A DNA stretch of 64,000 nucleotides, from the NCBI GenBank assembly GCA_963969595.1, contig OZ018411.1, forward strand, positions 21,884,545-21,948,544, given 5' to 3'. The position numbers and the translations under genes were made by a program. This document shows, in pieces, positions 10,901-25,800 of this stretch (position 1 is the stretch's first letter; every line of letters starts with the position of its first letter). Source of the DNA: Neckera pumila. Taxonomy: Eukaryota; Streptophyta; Bryopsida; Hypnales; Neckeraceae. The notes under the pieces are model-generated. The model was not told the DNA's origin. It worked only from the letters and a program-made list of their open reading frames with translations, and did no database searches.

Positions 10901-13338
10901 TGCAGGTTTACGATCACTGGGCTGAAAAGGGAATTTCTGGTTTCACGGTATTCAAGTACAAGCTTCGACGTTTGGCTGGGCAGCCAATTCTCACTACCGA
11001 ACAGGTGCACAATTCTGTTGCATGTATGATCTTAGTTTAGGAAAGAGCAGTTATCGCTGTTGCCGGGGATGAGGCTAAATAGCAAATATTTTTTCTTGAT
11101 GATACTGTCTGCCACTTTTTAAATTTATCGAAGATTGTGAGTAGTTGCTCAGACAAGTGTAACCTTTGCGTTGGCGCTCGTTTATGAGAAATAGTTCCAA
11201 GATGTGCAATGTTGTTAAGCTAGATTTCTCCGACGTACTCAAAGCTTGGGTGTTTCGCGGAAAAAAATGCAGGTTAAATTCTCGAGAGGGAAAGTTGCGC
11301 CAATCAATATTGCAGACCTCCGGGGGTACTAATCACCAACTGCACTTCTATCTGCATGAACTCTTCGACCTTAAGTGCAATATGAAATGTCTTTTTGCTT
11401 GATCTCTATGAATCAGTGGTGAATTGAACTCTCCGACTGTGTACAGATTGATATGTAACGATATCTCGAACGGGCAGGAGAGACTTCCAGTACCTGCTTC
11501 CAACACTATTGACGACCCTCCGGTCCCTCCAACAGGTTTGTGCGCCACCATTTCAGTCGACGACTTTTCATTCTTCCTGATCCTATCCTTTCTGTAATTG
11601 ATTTTTGAAGTTATTCAAGCGAAGGCTGACTTGTTTTTGAAAGTAAATCATTCATCCTGCATCTTGCTCTCCATGTCACATACTTCACTGACATCACGAA
11701 CTCTATGTTTCTCTTTCTATTGAACTCGCTACTGGCAGTTCCCTATGTGCTTATTATTATTCATCTTCTTGACATGGTTTTGTTGACTAGACTACACTTA
11801 CATCTCGAAGACTATTACGCCTGCGAATATACCAAAGCCGCCCCCGTCCAAGGGCTGCTCTTGCAAGGGACAGTGCACTGACGAGGAGAAATGTGCTTGT
11901 GCTCGCAAGAATGGAGGATCCTTCCCTTATGTCCTAAACCATGGCGGAAGGTAATCCTTGTGGTTTCGACGCACTTTCTCTTCTAGTTTAAGGTCTCATA
12001 ATGTTCATTTCCAGGAATACTGTGCCCTAGCTGTGACTTTGCTATGCTTATACCTTAGCATTTAAGATAAAACAGAATGATAAGAACCTCCACTGTATTG
12101 GCATTCGAAGGTTTACTCATTTCTATGGTCACGAAGAATGCCAATTTTTCAAACTTGTATGTAGCAGAATTTTTGATGGTGCAGACGTGCCATGAGGATT
12201 ATTTTCCGATGGGCTTCGGTCCTATCCTATAAGTTGCTAGCAGATATGACTGATTGTAGATCGGTGCGCTTTCTGATATTGGTTGTTAGCAACATTGACC
12301 TGTGTTTTCTGCATTTTTCATCTTAAATTGAATGGTTGTAATGTGCAGGCTCGTGCAACCGATGGATGTTGTTTACGAGTGTGGGCCAGGATGTGGTTGT
12401 GGTCCCGAGTGCTTGAACCGAACATCTCAAAAGGGGCTCCAATTTAGGCTCGAGGTATTGGTTTGCTTCTAGCAGTGGTTGCATACTTCAAGAGGCATTG
12501 TTTTTGCATATATGGTATTCTAGGCTACAGAAATTTTTACTAGGTTTACATTGTGCATGCATGTCGTTTGACTTTCTGAACTGGAGCGTACAATGGGTTT
12601 GAATGGTGCAGGTATACAAAACCGTCTCGAAGGGGTGGGCTTGCCGATCATGGGATTTTATTCCAGCAGGATCTCCTATTTGCGAGTACTTCGGTGTATT
12701 GAGAAAGAACGATGAGAATTTGGAAAGCATGGTGGATAACGGCTACATATTTGAACTTGATCTTTATCAAACTATGCAAGGCATGGAAGGGCGTCAGGTA
12801 ATAAATCTGTCTTCCATCGATACACTAGATCCTGTTTTCTTAAGGGGATGCGAATACCTTCATGCCATGCAGTCTTCTGAGTCTTTCCTGTGGTTGCATT
12901 GCAGAAGCGATTTGGTGATGTAACTCCTGAAATCAACACTGAGAACGAACTGATGCAAGATGTCGCATTTGTCCTTGATGCTGGGAAGAATGGAAGCGTT
13001 TCAAGATTTCTCAATCACAGCTGTGAACCTAACGTGTTCATTCAGTGTGTAATGAGTCACCATAGTGATCATTTCATGCCCCGGATTGTGATGTTTGCAG
13101 CCGACAACATCCATCCATTAGAGGTGCGCTAAAATTTCTTACTTGCTTCTCTTCTGCGATTACTCTCCGTTCGACTAACCTTCAATGAAATCAGTTCTCA
13201 TGGATTATGTCATGTGAATGGCAGGAGTTGTGCTATGACTACGGCTATGCTATGGACAGCGTGCTGAATGCGGACGGTACAGTCAAGCCGATGGCTTGCC
13301 ACTGCGGAGCCCTATCTTGTCGGAAACGAATGTATTAG
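7966..13338 (+). CDS. SUVH4/KYP-type histone H3 lysine-9 methyltransferase
   Basis: Predicted nuclear enzyme that methylates histone H3K9 at DNA-methylated chromatin; in SUVH proteins the SRA domain reads methylated DNA and the SET domain transfers the methyl group. Exons: 7966-8574, 8949-9047, 9198-9252, 9393-9499, 9956-10129, 10504-10602, 10906-11004, 11273-11325, 11447-11535, 11791-11950, 12349-12454, 12612-12797, 12905-13123, 13225-13338. All join in frame to give 722 residues. Residues 1-203 are charged and Lys-rich. The SRA domain spans about 250-410 (VYTGQGGND and KVYTFDGLY motifs). The Cys-rich pre-SET follows at about 475-550 (GCSCKGQC, CGPGCGCGPEC). SET covers about 551-690 with NHSCEPN at 649-655, then YDYGYA and post-SET CHCGALSCRKRMY at the C terminus. 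Order and C terminus match the SUVH4 group closely. The intron after 10129 starts with GC rather than GT. The start is the first ATG of the frame. The N-terminal 200 residues are the least certain part. Confidence 0.92.
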
Positions 13339-13620
13339 ATGCGATCTGTATATATAAGCTACTAGTGTTTAAGGAGGCTCGCTGGAGCACCCACCGGCCT
13401 AATTAGCGACACAGGTTTTGCACTTCCACCGCAATTTTTTTTGGTGGCTGATCCACAGGAAACTCATTCTTTTGTTAATTTGGATGAATCCTCTTAGTTT
13501 TAGTCTTTTCCTTAGTTTTACCCTGTCCTTCTCTATTTTATTTGCTCAGACCATTGTCAAATGTACAAAATGAAGGCAAAATGCTTAACCCTGTTCAATA
13601 AAGATTGGTACAGGTTTCGT
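13339..13620 (+). other. 3' untranslated region and poly(A) signal of SUVH
   Basis: An AATAAA hexamer lies at 13597-13602, about 260 bases after the stop codon; no other gene signal is present. The exact cleavage site cannot be read from the sequence. Confidence 0.5.
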
Positions 13621-15300
13621 GGCACTAAGTTGGTGCCGCCTTCTGAAGGTCGTCTTGAGGTTCAAAGCTTTTTAACATGGCAGAATAGGTGCTGATGGTT
13701 ATGATTCCTCTCTTCATAACGGGACAACCACTGAATCCATTAACGTCACAAACCTTCATACCCATTATGTCTACATGACTCTATAAGCAATGAATCTTCA
13801 TTCTTATAATGTTGTACTGTACAGTACATGGCAATATAGTAGCATTAGCTCGTTAAGCTGTTAACAATGGCGAGTTTTCCAGAGGTGCAACTGATGCATC
13901 AAGATGAAGGGCCCATCATCTTGATCATTCGCCCCAAAAATATTCTGTCAGTGATTTCTTATTTCTACAGGACGCTTCGATCGAACCCTCCAATCACGTT
14001 TGTGCAATAAGTTAAAAGCCTTGCAGGTTAATTTATTTTTGTGAAGTACATTTGCAATCTGAAATGCACACTAATAAATTTTCTGCCTACAATGGGCTTG
14101 TCCAAATTTGTGTCCTTGGACTTTTCCATCTTATATAATGGTGATGAGAGCACAAAATGTGTTGTAAAAAGATTTCATGTATTTTGAAAATGGGATTGTG
14201 AGATTTAATTTAGCAACATATAGTGGGAGGCACTGGTCCCAAATGTGATTTTCATAGTTCAAGTAGTTAGAAATGTTACAATAAACATTACAAAAAATTT
14301 CAGCCTTCGAGAAGTTTGCTTCCCTTTACAAAGGGGTTGTGAGTTCTCCACAATGGAATTCATATCCCCTTTGGCCACTATTCATGAATAGTAGCAACAA
14401 TAAAAAAAAATCAAAATCAAAATGTCGAAAAATATTAAAAATGATTAATTAATTAAAAATAATCAAAAAAGTAATTAAACAATATTCAGATTGACAAGGA
14501 TAATTTTTGCCACATTAGATTTGGAATATCTAAATTTCCATATTTATTGATGTTATTGATTTAATTATATAAAAATTAAAAAAAATTCATTATCTCATGA
14601 ATGTTGGAATGATTGGCTAAAAAATTCAAAAAAATTTAATTATTATTCTTTAAAAAATTGTTAAGTAGAAGTAGATATGAAATAGAAGAGAAATGATGTC
14701 TTCTTCATTTTGTTCTCCAACTTCTTGCCCCCCTGCACCATCATTCACCACTTTGCCATCTAACCTTTAAGAATAAATTTCTTGAGAAAAGATGTTATAT
14801 AAAGACAAAGAGAAGGAAGTGGATGGATTTAAATAATAACAAATTTTATTTTCAACTTTTTTAATATTTTCTAAATTATATTATTGAATTGTCTTGACCA
14901 AATCATGCCTTGCAGTTTGTTGGCCCCAAAAAATATATATATATATTTTTTCAATTCTTTGTTGTCCGGGAACTCACAAACCTCATGACATCTCAATTTT
15001 TTTGTAATGTATGCTACTAATTCTAATATATCAATGTGTTCACATTTTTTATAGAAATTTAGCCACAGGTATATGGTAGTTGGTGGAACAATTTCCTAAA
15101 GTGACTAAAATTTGTTCTAGGTCTACCAAGATTTAAGATTTGCTAAATTGACATTGTACAAATGAAGTTAAAAATGAAGATTTGAGCAATTTTGTGAATA
15201 GAAAGATGTAAAAGTGCATATTCATTTGGGGTCAAGTTTGTATTCATCTACGACTTTGTAGGATTAGGATTCATAGGAATTATATTTGCGTTGTTGGATT
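13621..15300. other. AT-rich intergenic DNA
   Basis: About 1.7 kb, strongly AT-rich with runs of A and T and a short (AT)n at 14934-14946. No coding frame, RNA gene or bounded repeat could be supported. Confidence 0.4.
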
Positions 15301-15845
15301 GTAGCTTAGTGGATCCATTGTAGCTGTTGATGTCGTAGCCATTGTCTCTTCCCTCACCTATTATAGTCTTTAGGGTTTAGTAGGTCTCCTTCTCTTTGTC
15401 CTACAAGTGTTTATTGGTAACAGTGTTAGCATCTAATGTTGCATTAACTTCTCCTTGAATTTTGAATAGATTTAGGATTCCATCATTCCTTAAGCTTGTT
15501 GTGCTTTCGATCTGTGAGTGCCATTTTGTGAAATCAGAAGGACCACTTCCTTGTTGTTGTGAAGATTTGAGAGATGTCTTGCTGAATTGTCTTATACATT
15601 CACTCCAATTGTCTATCTGTGGCATTGTAGATCACTTGACTAACATCATCATGCATGTGATACTTGGCAAGGGAGGACTAATGCATGCAAGAATGACAAT
15701 AAGCTTGTGTCTTTCGAGCAGATGGAGTTAGTACATTTCAAGAATTGAAAATTGGGGTCTCCACCTAACTTCGCGAGAATGGGTTCTATCTTGCCTTGAA
15801 GTCAGTTTTGCAAGTCACCGCATCAACCTTGTGGTTGAAACTACC

Positions 15846-16067
15846 CTATGGTCTACCAGTTGTGGACATGTCAAGGCCCATTTTCACTAACAAGGTCTTG
15901 TATTTGGACATTATGCGATGGGCTGGGTTCCTCATTGAAATCCACCGCATCTCAAAGTTCCTCACCAATTTCTTCCCTTTAGTTTCCATGAGATCAGCAA
16001 GCTTCGGTAGCTCAATGTGGCGCTTGTGATTGTGGCAGAAATAAAAGTACAAGGATTGGCACAACAT
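15846..16067 (-). pseudogene. Decayed hAT/ZNF862-like transposase fragment
   Basis: The minus-strand frame contains HIELPKLADLMETKGKK followed by LVRNFEMRWISM and YKTLLVKMGLDM. These blocks resemble a segment common in plant zinc-finger-862-like / hAT-derived transposase genes (a METKGN..LRN..TRWISM pattern, from memory). The frame is short and is broken on both sides by stops; neighbouring minus-strand frames at about 15.4-15.6 and 16.1-16.3 kb may be further debris. No inverted ends were found. Tentative. Confidence 0.4.
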
Positions 16068-16299
16068 TTACCACACCAAAGTTTCAATGTTACTTGGAGC
16101 TCATTTACTTTCTTGTGATGAAATCCCTTTGGAATGGAGGGAGATGCTTGGGGAGAGCGAGGTTTCCCACCTTTGCTTCAACTTCAACTACACCAATGTC
16201 TTTGCTTGCCACCATTGCAAGGTCATGGAGGAGCACATATTTGTCACAGAGGAGTTTTTTTGCACATAGGCCAACATCTAGAGACAAATTGTTGACGAT

Positions 16300-19200
16300 T
16301 TACTTCACTTTCCATTTTTTGTTTAAAATTTTTTTTTTCCATCTTCAATTTTTTTTTCTCATTGTATATTTTTCTTTGGTGTGTTGTATAATGACCATAT
16401 TTCAATTGATGATGACCAGGAGTCTAGCAACTGTGTTGGAATGAGGTTATTGATTTCACTTGTTTTTTTTTGTCTTTGATTGGTTTTTGTCTTTGATTCT
16501 ATCTTTGAATTTAGTTTATTGATTGTGTGCCGAATTGCTAATTCACTGTGTGCTTATTTGCTTAGTCATTATGTAGTGAATTGCTTAGTCATTATGTGCT
16601 GAACTACTTGTTCATTTTGAGTTGGTTATTGATTCAAGGCTATTGAATTGCTTATTGATTTTTTTCCACTGTAATTTTTTTTCCTTTGGTTCTTTTATAT
16701 ATGATTGATGTGTTGAAGACCAACATTTGTTTTTGCACTCATTTGGTAATGACCAACTCTTGAACTCTAACTTGCATTATTGAATTCATTTGGCTAAACC
16801 TACTTGTATTCATTGACTTTAGTGCTCTTAGTCTAGCAAAGATTGCTCAGCCACTTTCTAATGAGATTGATGGTCGATTTCCGTAGTAGGATTTGTGTGA
16901 TGCTTTTGGAATCATTTACACGCAATATCAGAAGCAATAGGGGGAAGAAGAGACCTTTGGTCACCACTTACTAGTATTCTAAAATTCTTATTCTCACCTA
17001 AAAGTGTTGAATATAGGGAAGCCTTTGCATGAAAGAGGAACCTGCTATACTGCACCTTATGCTTTTTTGGTTCTAATTTGGACAACCAAAAGGGTTTATT
17101 CAAAGTGACTATAAAAGTTAATCTTGACTTTGCTTGTGCATCACCTTTCCATGTGAATCTAATTATTCAACTTTGGCGGAGCCTTTCCTAGTCACTTGAG
17201 TAAGCTCATCTCAAAATACTTCAAACTAGCAAAAATTGGTTGTTATGTAGTGTTGCATTGCTAGACTTAGTAGAGGATGAGAGGTGCTTTTCCATGTTGA
17301 AGTTTCTTAAGTATCGCCAAAAGAATAGGCTTGGCTAGCATTTACCACTTATTGTGTGCATAATTGGGTAGAAATATTATTCCTTGGAGACTTTTCCTTA
17401 CAAAGAAGAGATAGAATCTTGGGAGAATGTTGTGAAGGTTGGCTAATACAGGATTGTTTGATTGTTGGCTAGTTTATCAGTATCCTCCCCTTCCACATTC
17501 CTTAGTTTTCATGAGATTATACTAGCTTTGGTCCTCAAGGCTATTGAATTTCCTTGACATTGAAGGTTTGTGCTAGGATGTGCTTTGTAATGTACACTTG
17601 TACAAGATGGAGATAACGGGCATCATAATTTTGGGGAGCCTTCTACAACTTTATATTTTTATTTATTCTAACATATATTTCTAATGCGGTTTGTCTGTTT
17701 TATAGTGTGCAGAACACTAACACTACAATTGGACAATTTTGCTTACAATAAGTAGGGTTCAATTCCCTTGTTAGTGATAGTTTTGACTTCATGTGACTTG
17801 TTTTGGGCTCATATTTTGGTCTCTTCAGATCTGGTGTGTTCTTCTTATGTAAGGGTGTCAATTGTGTGGGTATGTGTTCAGCTCATTGTTTGAGTTGTTT
17901 TAGTGGCCATGGTTGTATTCTAGTATTGTTTAGATTTGGCGTATAATTATTGATCGGGATGGTCAGTTTTTGCCTTCTTACCAAGTTGTTCAGATCGTTG
18001 GTGGTGGTTATGACAATATGTTCTTTTTTATTGCCATGTTTTTTTTTTGTTGCGGATGTGACTGTGCATGAGAGTCTTTATCTCTGTTTTTCTGCAGATT
18101 TGTAAGCAGTATGCAAGTATGGAGTTGCATTGGTGGTAATTTTTGATATATGTATGTGTTGATTTGAAGAATTTGCAACAAACAAGGAAGCACCAACAAT
18201 AAAGGCAATCAACATATCACTATAAGAAACCTCCATTTATTTTGACAAGTAAAAAAATGTGGAAATACGTTTTTTGTGACGTCAAGCATGCCCCCATGGA
18301 TATTCAACAAAATTTGTCTAAACTAACGTGGCAAAAACATGCAAAAATTTGAGAAAACATGCCATGTTTTTGGTGCAACGTCTAGGTCAAAGAAGGTGCC
18401 AAAAGTGCACCATGTGGCAGCCACGCCATCTCCACATGAGTGCCGCAAGGGAAAGTAGGTGCCACATGGGATATTTTTCACCTGCGATGATGTGGCACTT
18501 GATGTCACGCCGTCTGAGAAGATTTAATATTGTTTTAGCAACGTCAGTGTAGATTTGTAGAAAGAAGTTAATATTGTTTTTAGCAACGTCAACTTAGATG
18601 TCTAGACATTTTCAAAACATCAATTGGTGAATCTTGTATCCTATAGGGCAAGGTTAGCACAAATAAATAAATAAATAAATAATTCATTCATTAAAAAATT
18701 TAAATTTTTTGTAAAAGAAAGTCGAAAAAAAATGAACAAGAAAAATTGAATCTCAAATTCAACAAGAGTTCACCATCTACCATTAAGAGAATTTTGATGG
18801 CAGAGTGAAGTTACTTTATGAATATTTTGTGAGAATGAAGGGTGGAGAGGTCATATATATACTGAAATCTATTGTCTGTCTATAGTGAGACAAAGGAGAT
18901 GGAATAATTAGAAGATGAAAACCTGACTATTGTACATCTAGATGTTGTTTCAAACATGTGGACATTTTTGCAAACAATCTACTTTGAACAATTCTTTTTT
19001 TACATATTTCATATGATTTGTTGTACTTCCTCCCATCCCACTTGTATAAAGAGTTTTTCTTTTCATCCATACTGTACATCCATCCATTTCCTTTTACCAA
19101 CAAAGACTTTCCCCTATATGTTGGTCAACAAAGACTTTCCCCTATATTTTACCTTCCCCTATATGTTGGTCAAAGTCTTTCCCCTATCTTTTTACATCTG

Positions 19201-19800
19201 TTCAACGTTTTATCTCAGCCCACAAATTACTTTCACCAACTTACCTGGAGTTCAACTGAAGCCCTTTGTTTGGTATGAGACTAAATAAAAAGTCCATATG
19301 TACTTGTTAATGACTAAATGGACTTTAAAAGATTTAGCTCAAGGTTCCCCATTATAACCCACATGCTTGTGCAAATCTAAATCCTAAATATGACTATACT
19401 TTTAGGGCTAAAAACAACCATGACCACCCTAAAACAATGGTATTCATCAAAGGATACGGTCGAAAGGATATGAGAAGATTCTGGTTTCAGATGCAGAGTA
19501 CTTCACATTGACTTTGCATGTGAAAGAAATGAACGAAACCTCACTCGTGATATGTACAGAACAGATAAGGAGAGGCTTGAGAGTCGATCCTGGACTGAAA
19601 TGAATATCTGCATTGTGAGCCTTATCTGTAGAAAAACTCTACTTGATAGAGCACATTGTGAAATAGAGCAGCAGAAGCTCTCTACAATGAAATGTCCCAG
19701 TGCTTTTGCAGCATTCCCGACACAATATACAGTGTCGTGACCAATATGAAAAGGTGGACCAACCAAATAAACAAATCAAAATTTATTTTTCTTTAATTAA
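16300..19800. other. AT-rich intergenic DNA between SUVH and S1P genes
   Basis: No supported gene. It contains a short (AAAT)n run at about 18658-18682 and a direct duplication of an AACGTCA-containing block (TTAATATTGTTTTTAGCAACGTCA) at about 18520-18600. The first TA-rich part looks like decayed transposon sequence but has no clear ends. Confidence 0.35.
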
Positions 19801-19805
19801 TTAAC

Positions 19806-22800
19806 CTACACTTGCCACAAATTTATTAGAGACCTTGCTGATCCCTTTCGTGCCCGCCTATGTTTCCTTTGCCTAACGCGCCAAAGGCCAAAGATGAGCA
19901 CAAACCCTGCAATGACGAAGGAACATTAAATTAGAACCAGTAAGATTAGCACAGTTCAAACTAACCAGCAAGCAGTTCGAAAGCGTGCTCCAACTTGGAA
20001 TACAAAATCGGTTTTCTCAGAAACACAGCTATATACACTGCTAGCATGTGCAAAAACGCTTGTAAGCGTGACACTAAATACTGAAGTGGACAATCTGAGT
20101 ATGACCTACAATACACCCCTCGAAACAGTGGAGAACAAGAGCAGTTCAATCACCACAGCTGCCAGCAGATCATGATGCTGTTGTACTAGACATTTCCAAA
20201 CGGAACTGATTTAGAGTCATACCTGTTATACATAGAAGAATTGGGGCCAGCCATTGAACGGCTGTTTGAGTCGTGATATCCAGCTGCACACAACCAATAA
20301 CTTCAATCAACTCCTTGAACACCGGACTAGCTCGACAGGATGTAAAGGCTGGATCTCATCAGTGGACATTATGCCAAGGCATATAACTAGCAGTTCGTAA
20401 GTTATAGAATGACATTTTGGGGGCGATATAAAAACAGACAGTCTAGGACAAAAGAGGATTGAGGACTGACGATGAGGATCTGAATCACTTTATCCAGACC
20501 ATGTTTCTCATTTCTAAACGATTTGCTTATCATGGGAATGCACCATGCGCAGGGCAAGATCATATAATACGTCAAAAAGGAAGGAGACGAGAAGGAATCA
20601 AAGGTACTGACCTCATCTCGGGTCCACCATCCGAGCGGCAATTGAGAATTATTCTTGACTCTACCATTTGTAGTGTCCGCAGTCCTTACCTCAAGGACTG
20701 CTTCATTTGGTACCAATAAAGCCTGTGTTGGAAATACAAACTCTGAAATACTATCTGTCTTACTATCTGACCTAGAAGTTGACACATTAGAAGACGTATC
20801 TGGCCTAATTGAATCAGCTGTAGAATTTCCTTTCAGCTGAAATACACTATCCAACGAGGTATTCTTGGATATGCCAGATTGCACATGACCCCCAATGATA
20901 GGGTTTGGTTGCAAGATGTTTCTATGTCCACTTGTACTAGTACTGTACTCAGAAATGTAGCCTTTAGAACCCTGCACTGCAAGTGGAGAATCTAAGCCAC
21001 ATCTTAGAGTATGTTGCAAAACGAGAGAATACGCACTAAAATTAATGTCATCCCGCCGTAGAGGTAAGGGTGAGTCCACACTGCCAAGGGGAGAGCCCAC
21101 CAACTCATTTGTTGCAGGGAAAATGACAGGATCTTCAATATTAGAACTTGTAAAATCTAATAGCTTCTTCAGCAACCAGTAGCAGTTGCTCACCATGTGG
21201 CTGCTGTCCAAACAATTGGAGTCTCCATAGACAGCAATGCGTCCTTTTCCTGCCTCTACTGCTCCCAAAATAGGCGATTCTACCTGATTTCATCATTGCA
21301 TATTCTTCATCAGAACAAGTGAGTAGAGAAGGTGAGAAAGGAAGAGAGCAGGAATGAGCTCATTTTGCAAAACATGCAGACAAAGAACTTAGGTTGCATA
21401 TTTTCATACCTCAATGATAAAACGAAAAATGAACGAAAACACTTCACAAGTAAGACAAAAAAAAGCGTAAACTACATTCTAATTTTCATCCACCTTCCAG
21501 TTGAGTCGGTGCAAACCGGAATTTATGAAATGAGGGGATATACTCTTAAGAAACTACGATGCAAAGCGAACACCCCAATTATTTCCGCAGACTATTGTTT
21601 TATACAAAACAAGACACATAATCATCATGACAATATTCACAGGATAAGGTAGACTGTGAAGGGAAGGACCTGAGCTCGCACAGAACTGCGTGATGAAATA
21701 ATGCCAGAGTGACCTCCCGAACTATCCTGGAAAAGAAAGCGGTGTACAAAGCCTCCAATCGGAAAACGTAGGAGGTCAGTGCCTGAGGCATAATGTGCTC
21801 TTTCACCCCCAAGAGAAAAAGCACCATTAAGTATTGTATCCCCAAATGCAATACCAAAGGGAGCAAGCAAGTCATTCAGAGCTGGAATATTAGCACCACC
21901 AGTCGCAGGAGTCCACCAACTCCGAGTATTATCATCAAAGAACTTCATTTTCACCATAGTCTCGACATGATACCAATCCGCAAAAACAATCAGTCCAAGA
22001 CCTTTCGTTTCAACGTCCTCTTGCAACTTCTTGATTTCCTCCTTGTAGTATTCATCTTCCAAGTCCACCATGAGCAGTGTTCCATACTGAGTGGCATCAA
22101 AGCATGTTAATGGGGAACCAAGGGTTTCAACATAGTAACCGGCGTCGCGAAGGACATCAAACATCCCATGAAAGTTGGTATGCAAATGGTCCCCATGCCA
22201 ATCCAATATATCGTTCCTTACATCTAAAGAGTCACGAGGGATATAACCAGGTGGATACCGTACACTATGAAACTGATCCCACAAGATCCGCTTCTCCCGA
22301 GGAGGTGTAGGAATGACTGCTAATTTCAGTGGCAACTCACAATCCCATCTACGTGGACTACTCTCCCCCTTTGCAGGAGGAGAAACTACCCTAAACGTGA
22401 TTTTGCCTTCTAGTGTTCCCTGATACCTGTTCCCTTCTGGTTTAATCCTAAGGTATAATCCCAGAAACCCTGTCCATGGCCAGATCACATCAGAATATGT
22501 GTAACTTATGTCCAGCAACCTGCCTGAATCTCCAGAAGGCACCCATTTGGGTGCATTGTCTATGTAACCCACGACGCCCATTCCGTTCAGTATCGTTGCA
22601 TTAAAAATGACAGGCATAGCCCCAGCATAGAGAGGCTGCCGCCAAAAAGGCCATGCATAAGGACTATCAGTCAGATCTAAGGTACTGGGCAAGATGCTCA
22701 CACGGGGTTGGTAGGTTGCCAATATTTCATATGATTTTAACCTGAAATAAATCATGAGAAGATGTCAAATTAAAGCTTCCAGGCAAGTCCATAAATATAG

Positions 22801-25800
22801 AGTTAATCACAATGCGTGCGAAATGACAAGTTGGCCAATGCAAAGAGCGGCAACTATCAGTAAGACTCACCTCATACAGTTCACTAGAAAACAATTTCAG
22901 ATGCAAATTTACTAAATAAAGAAAGCTATACTGCCATTTAGAGCGAAATTTACTAAGGATACAATTAATCAAATTCATTAGCAACAAGACTCCTCTGAAT
23001 AGGACACTCACGGTAGTGTGCTTAGATGAGCAACTTTCACTATCTGCCAGATAATGTGCGAAAATTTCATTCTGGTGTCAATTGTGTCAACAAATTAAAA
23101 ACACTTAAGAAAATAACGCATACTGAAAGCTATGTGAGCTATGAAAACCTCAACATCTTTAACTATTCAATAACTCTCAAAACAATACATCCCAGAGTAC
23201 ACATGGTGTGAACCTAAAGACAAGTAATTAAATGGATATTGAAAATAATAACTAGAGAAAACCGCAGGCTAAACAACCTATTTCCTATTCCCAAATAGTT
23301 TCTCTTGACTTGCAAATCCTAACCCTTACACCAGCCAACAAACCAAGGTATTCAATAGAGAAGTTTTGGAAGGCATCTTACAAGTTGAGCCGACCAGCTC
23401 CTTGCTCAAACATATTAGGCCCAGACAGGCGCGAAGCTCCCTCAACCAGAGCTTGTTTCATACTAGCGGGATTGAGCAGCTTCCATCGATCCTTTTGTGG
23501 AACTACACTGGCAAGCAAACAAACCGCCCCAGCCACTACTGGACTGGCCACACTCGTTCCAGACAAACTCTTGCACCCAGTGCTTATCTTAGACCCTATC
23601 ACCTCTCGTCCATAAGCTACAACGTCGGGTTTTACACGACCATATCTGCCCACCACGAACATATGAGATTTTCGAAGCTTGTAATGTTAAGTGAACTAAT
23701 TCATCCGGATTGCGAATACTTGGAAAGGTAAAAAGGTAACTGTACAATGGTTAAGAAGGCATCTAAAATCATTTTAAAAGACCTAAGAAAATCACCTATC
23801 TAGCAGCTTTAACATGCATCTTTCACATTAATGAGGGTATTCACACTATTTACTCATCCAAGTTTTATACAAAGCAGATGCAATTTGCATTTCCTCAAGT
23901 ATGAGAAGATACGTGTCGCATAATCATCATGAATAGAAAAAGCACTAACCCGTGAGGAATTTCCCAAGTGCTCATGCCTCGTGATGAAAAGGAGGCAATA
24001 TGATCGCTGTAATCAATGCCTCCAACCCCTATCACGTCGCTCTGATCGGCTGGATTATTTAGTGTGCCATAGAGAGGTCCATCATTGCCTATAGCTGATA
24101 CCATGATGATATTGTTTGCAGTCATTTCCCATACCTGCGACAGGTTGTCAAAAAAAATTTCAGATGTTGAAATTCTCTCAGTCCGCTTTGTGATGATAAG
24201 ATTAGGGTAAGGACATTCCATGTTAGCTTTCAGAAAACACACAATACTCCAATAAGTTAAAAAATACGAGGAAAAAATTCGACTTATTTCGTACTGATTT
24301 CAACTGATTTCATGCAGACCCTCGAAGATAGGAAATACGAAAAACGGATAAATGATAACATTTAGACTATATTGTCACATCCAAAGTATATAACATAACT
24401 CCCACATTTTGCTTGATGAATGGAAGAAGTGCAGTACCTTTTCGACAAAAGGCACATCCAGGTAATCAGGTCCCCCTATGCTTAGGTTGAGGACATTGAT
24501 CCTAGAAGCAATGGCATAGTTGAATGCATCCAAGAACCACGAGGTGTATGATACCTGTACCCCACTGACAAAATTAATATTCATTATCTAGCAGTAATTA
24601 TACCTTTCATGCTAAAGCACTACCTAGATACGCATAACAGCTTTGCATAGGCATACTCCACTGGAGCCACAATCCTGCTCCTGATTGCTTCTCTTCAGGG
24701 TCCATGATCAGATAACCGTGCGCAGCAAAATAAATGAAATGAAACCACTGATTTGATAGGATAACCTGAGCATCAGTAAAGACGCGAAAGGCATAGATTT
24801 CAGCATCTGGAGCAAACCCCAGGCACTGAGGATCTTGGCTGGAAATAACCCCTGCAACAAAGGTGCCATGGCCCAGATTGTCATTCAAAGTGTCTTCGTT
24901 AGTCCAATTCGTTCTTTCCTGCAATCACACGCCAACCAGAACCAGCATCAGTCCTATCACCATACTTACGTGAATAAAGCAGTAGAGCACAACCAGTTCA
25001 AAAATGTACTCACATGGACTACCAAAAACTCAGAAGCCTGAATCATCAAGGTCATGTACATCAACCTGGGGGCATGAAATACAACTGATTAACAAGAATT
25101 TAACTTTTCTATTCAATATGAAGAAGCACTCAGCTCAACAAAAAACCAAGGCGATCCAACCTAAGACAACACACAAAATCATAAAGAAACAGGACATCGT
25201 GTGCACTGGATCTACCTTAATATTGCGGAAGTGAGGATGGTCAGCACGAACACCTGTGTCAAAAACTGCCATCTTAACGTTTGCACCAGTAAAACCTTTC
25301 GCCCAAAGCTTCTCAGCTTCGAACATGGATGTGATTTGAGACCGCTGTTTCATCAAACACTAACATGTGAGCAACTAGCTTCCTGATTGATTAAATGGAT
25401 ATGCTAACAATAGCACCAGTGGTCATTAGCACAGGACTCACCAACAAACCCTGATATTAGAGTAAACCTGGTTGTGTTCATGGAACAAATTGACACTGAA
25501 AAGTGGAAAGCCTTCGACAGAGATCATTAAAATATTGAGGGCTCTATGCCAGGAAATTGAAAGTCTGTTTTTGTACAAAATGAAAGCTCTTGATGATCGA
25601 TTTCATATTACCATGCCACTAGGAGAATAAAAGCAATGCTTCAGAATGCAAAGAATCAATATTTGAAGCCTGTTCGACATATGAACTACAATTCGAAGGT
25701 GAACCATTCAAGAGAAAATGGATATTACCAGGAAAACATGAACAGCATAAACATAGTGAATGACAGAACATACTGACCAAAATGTTGGGTTCACTAACTA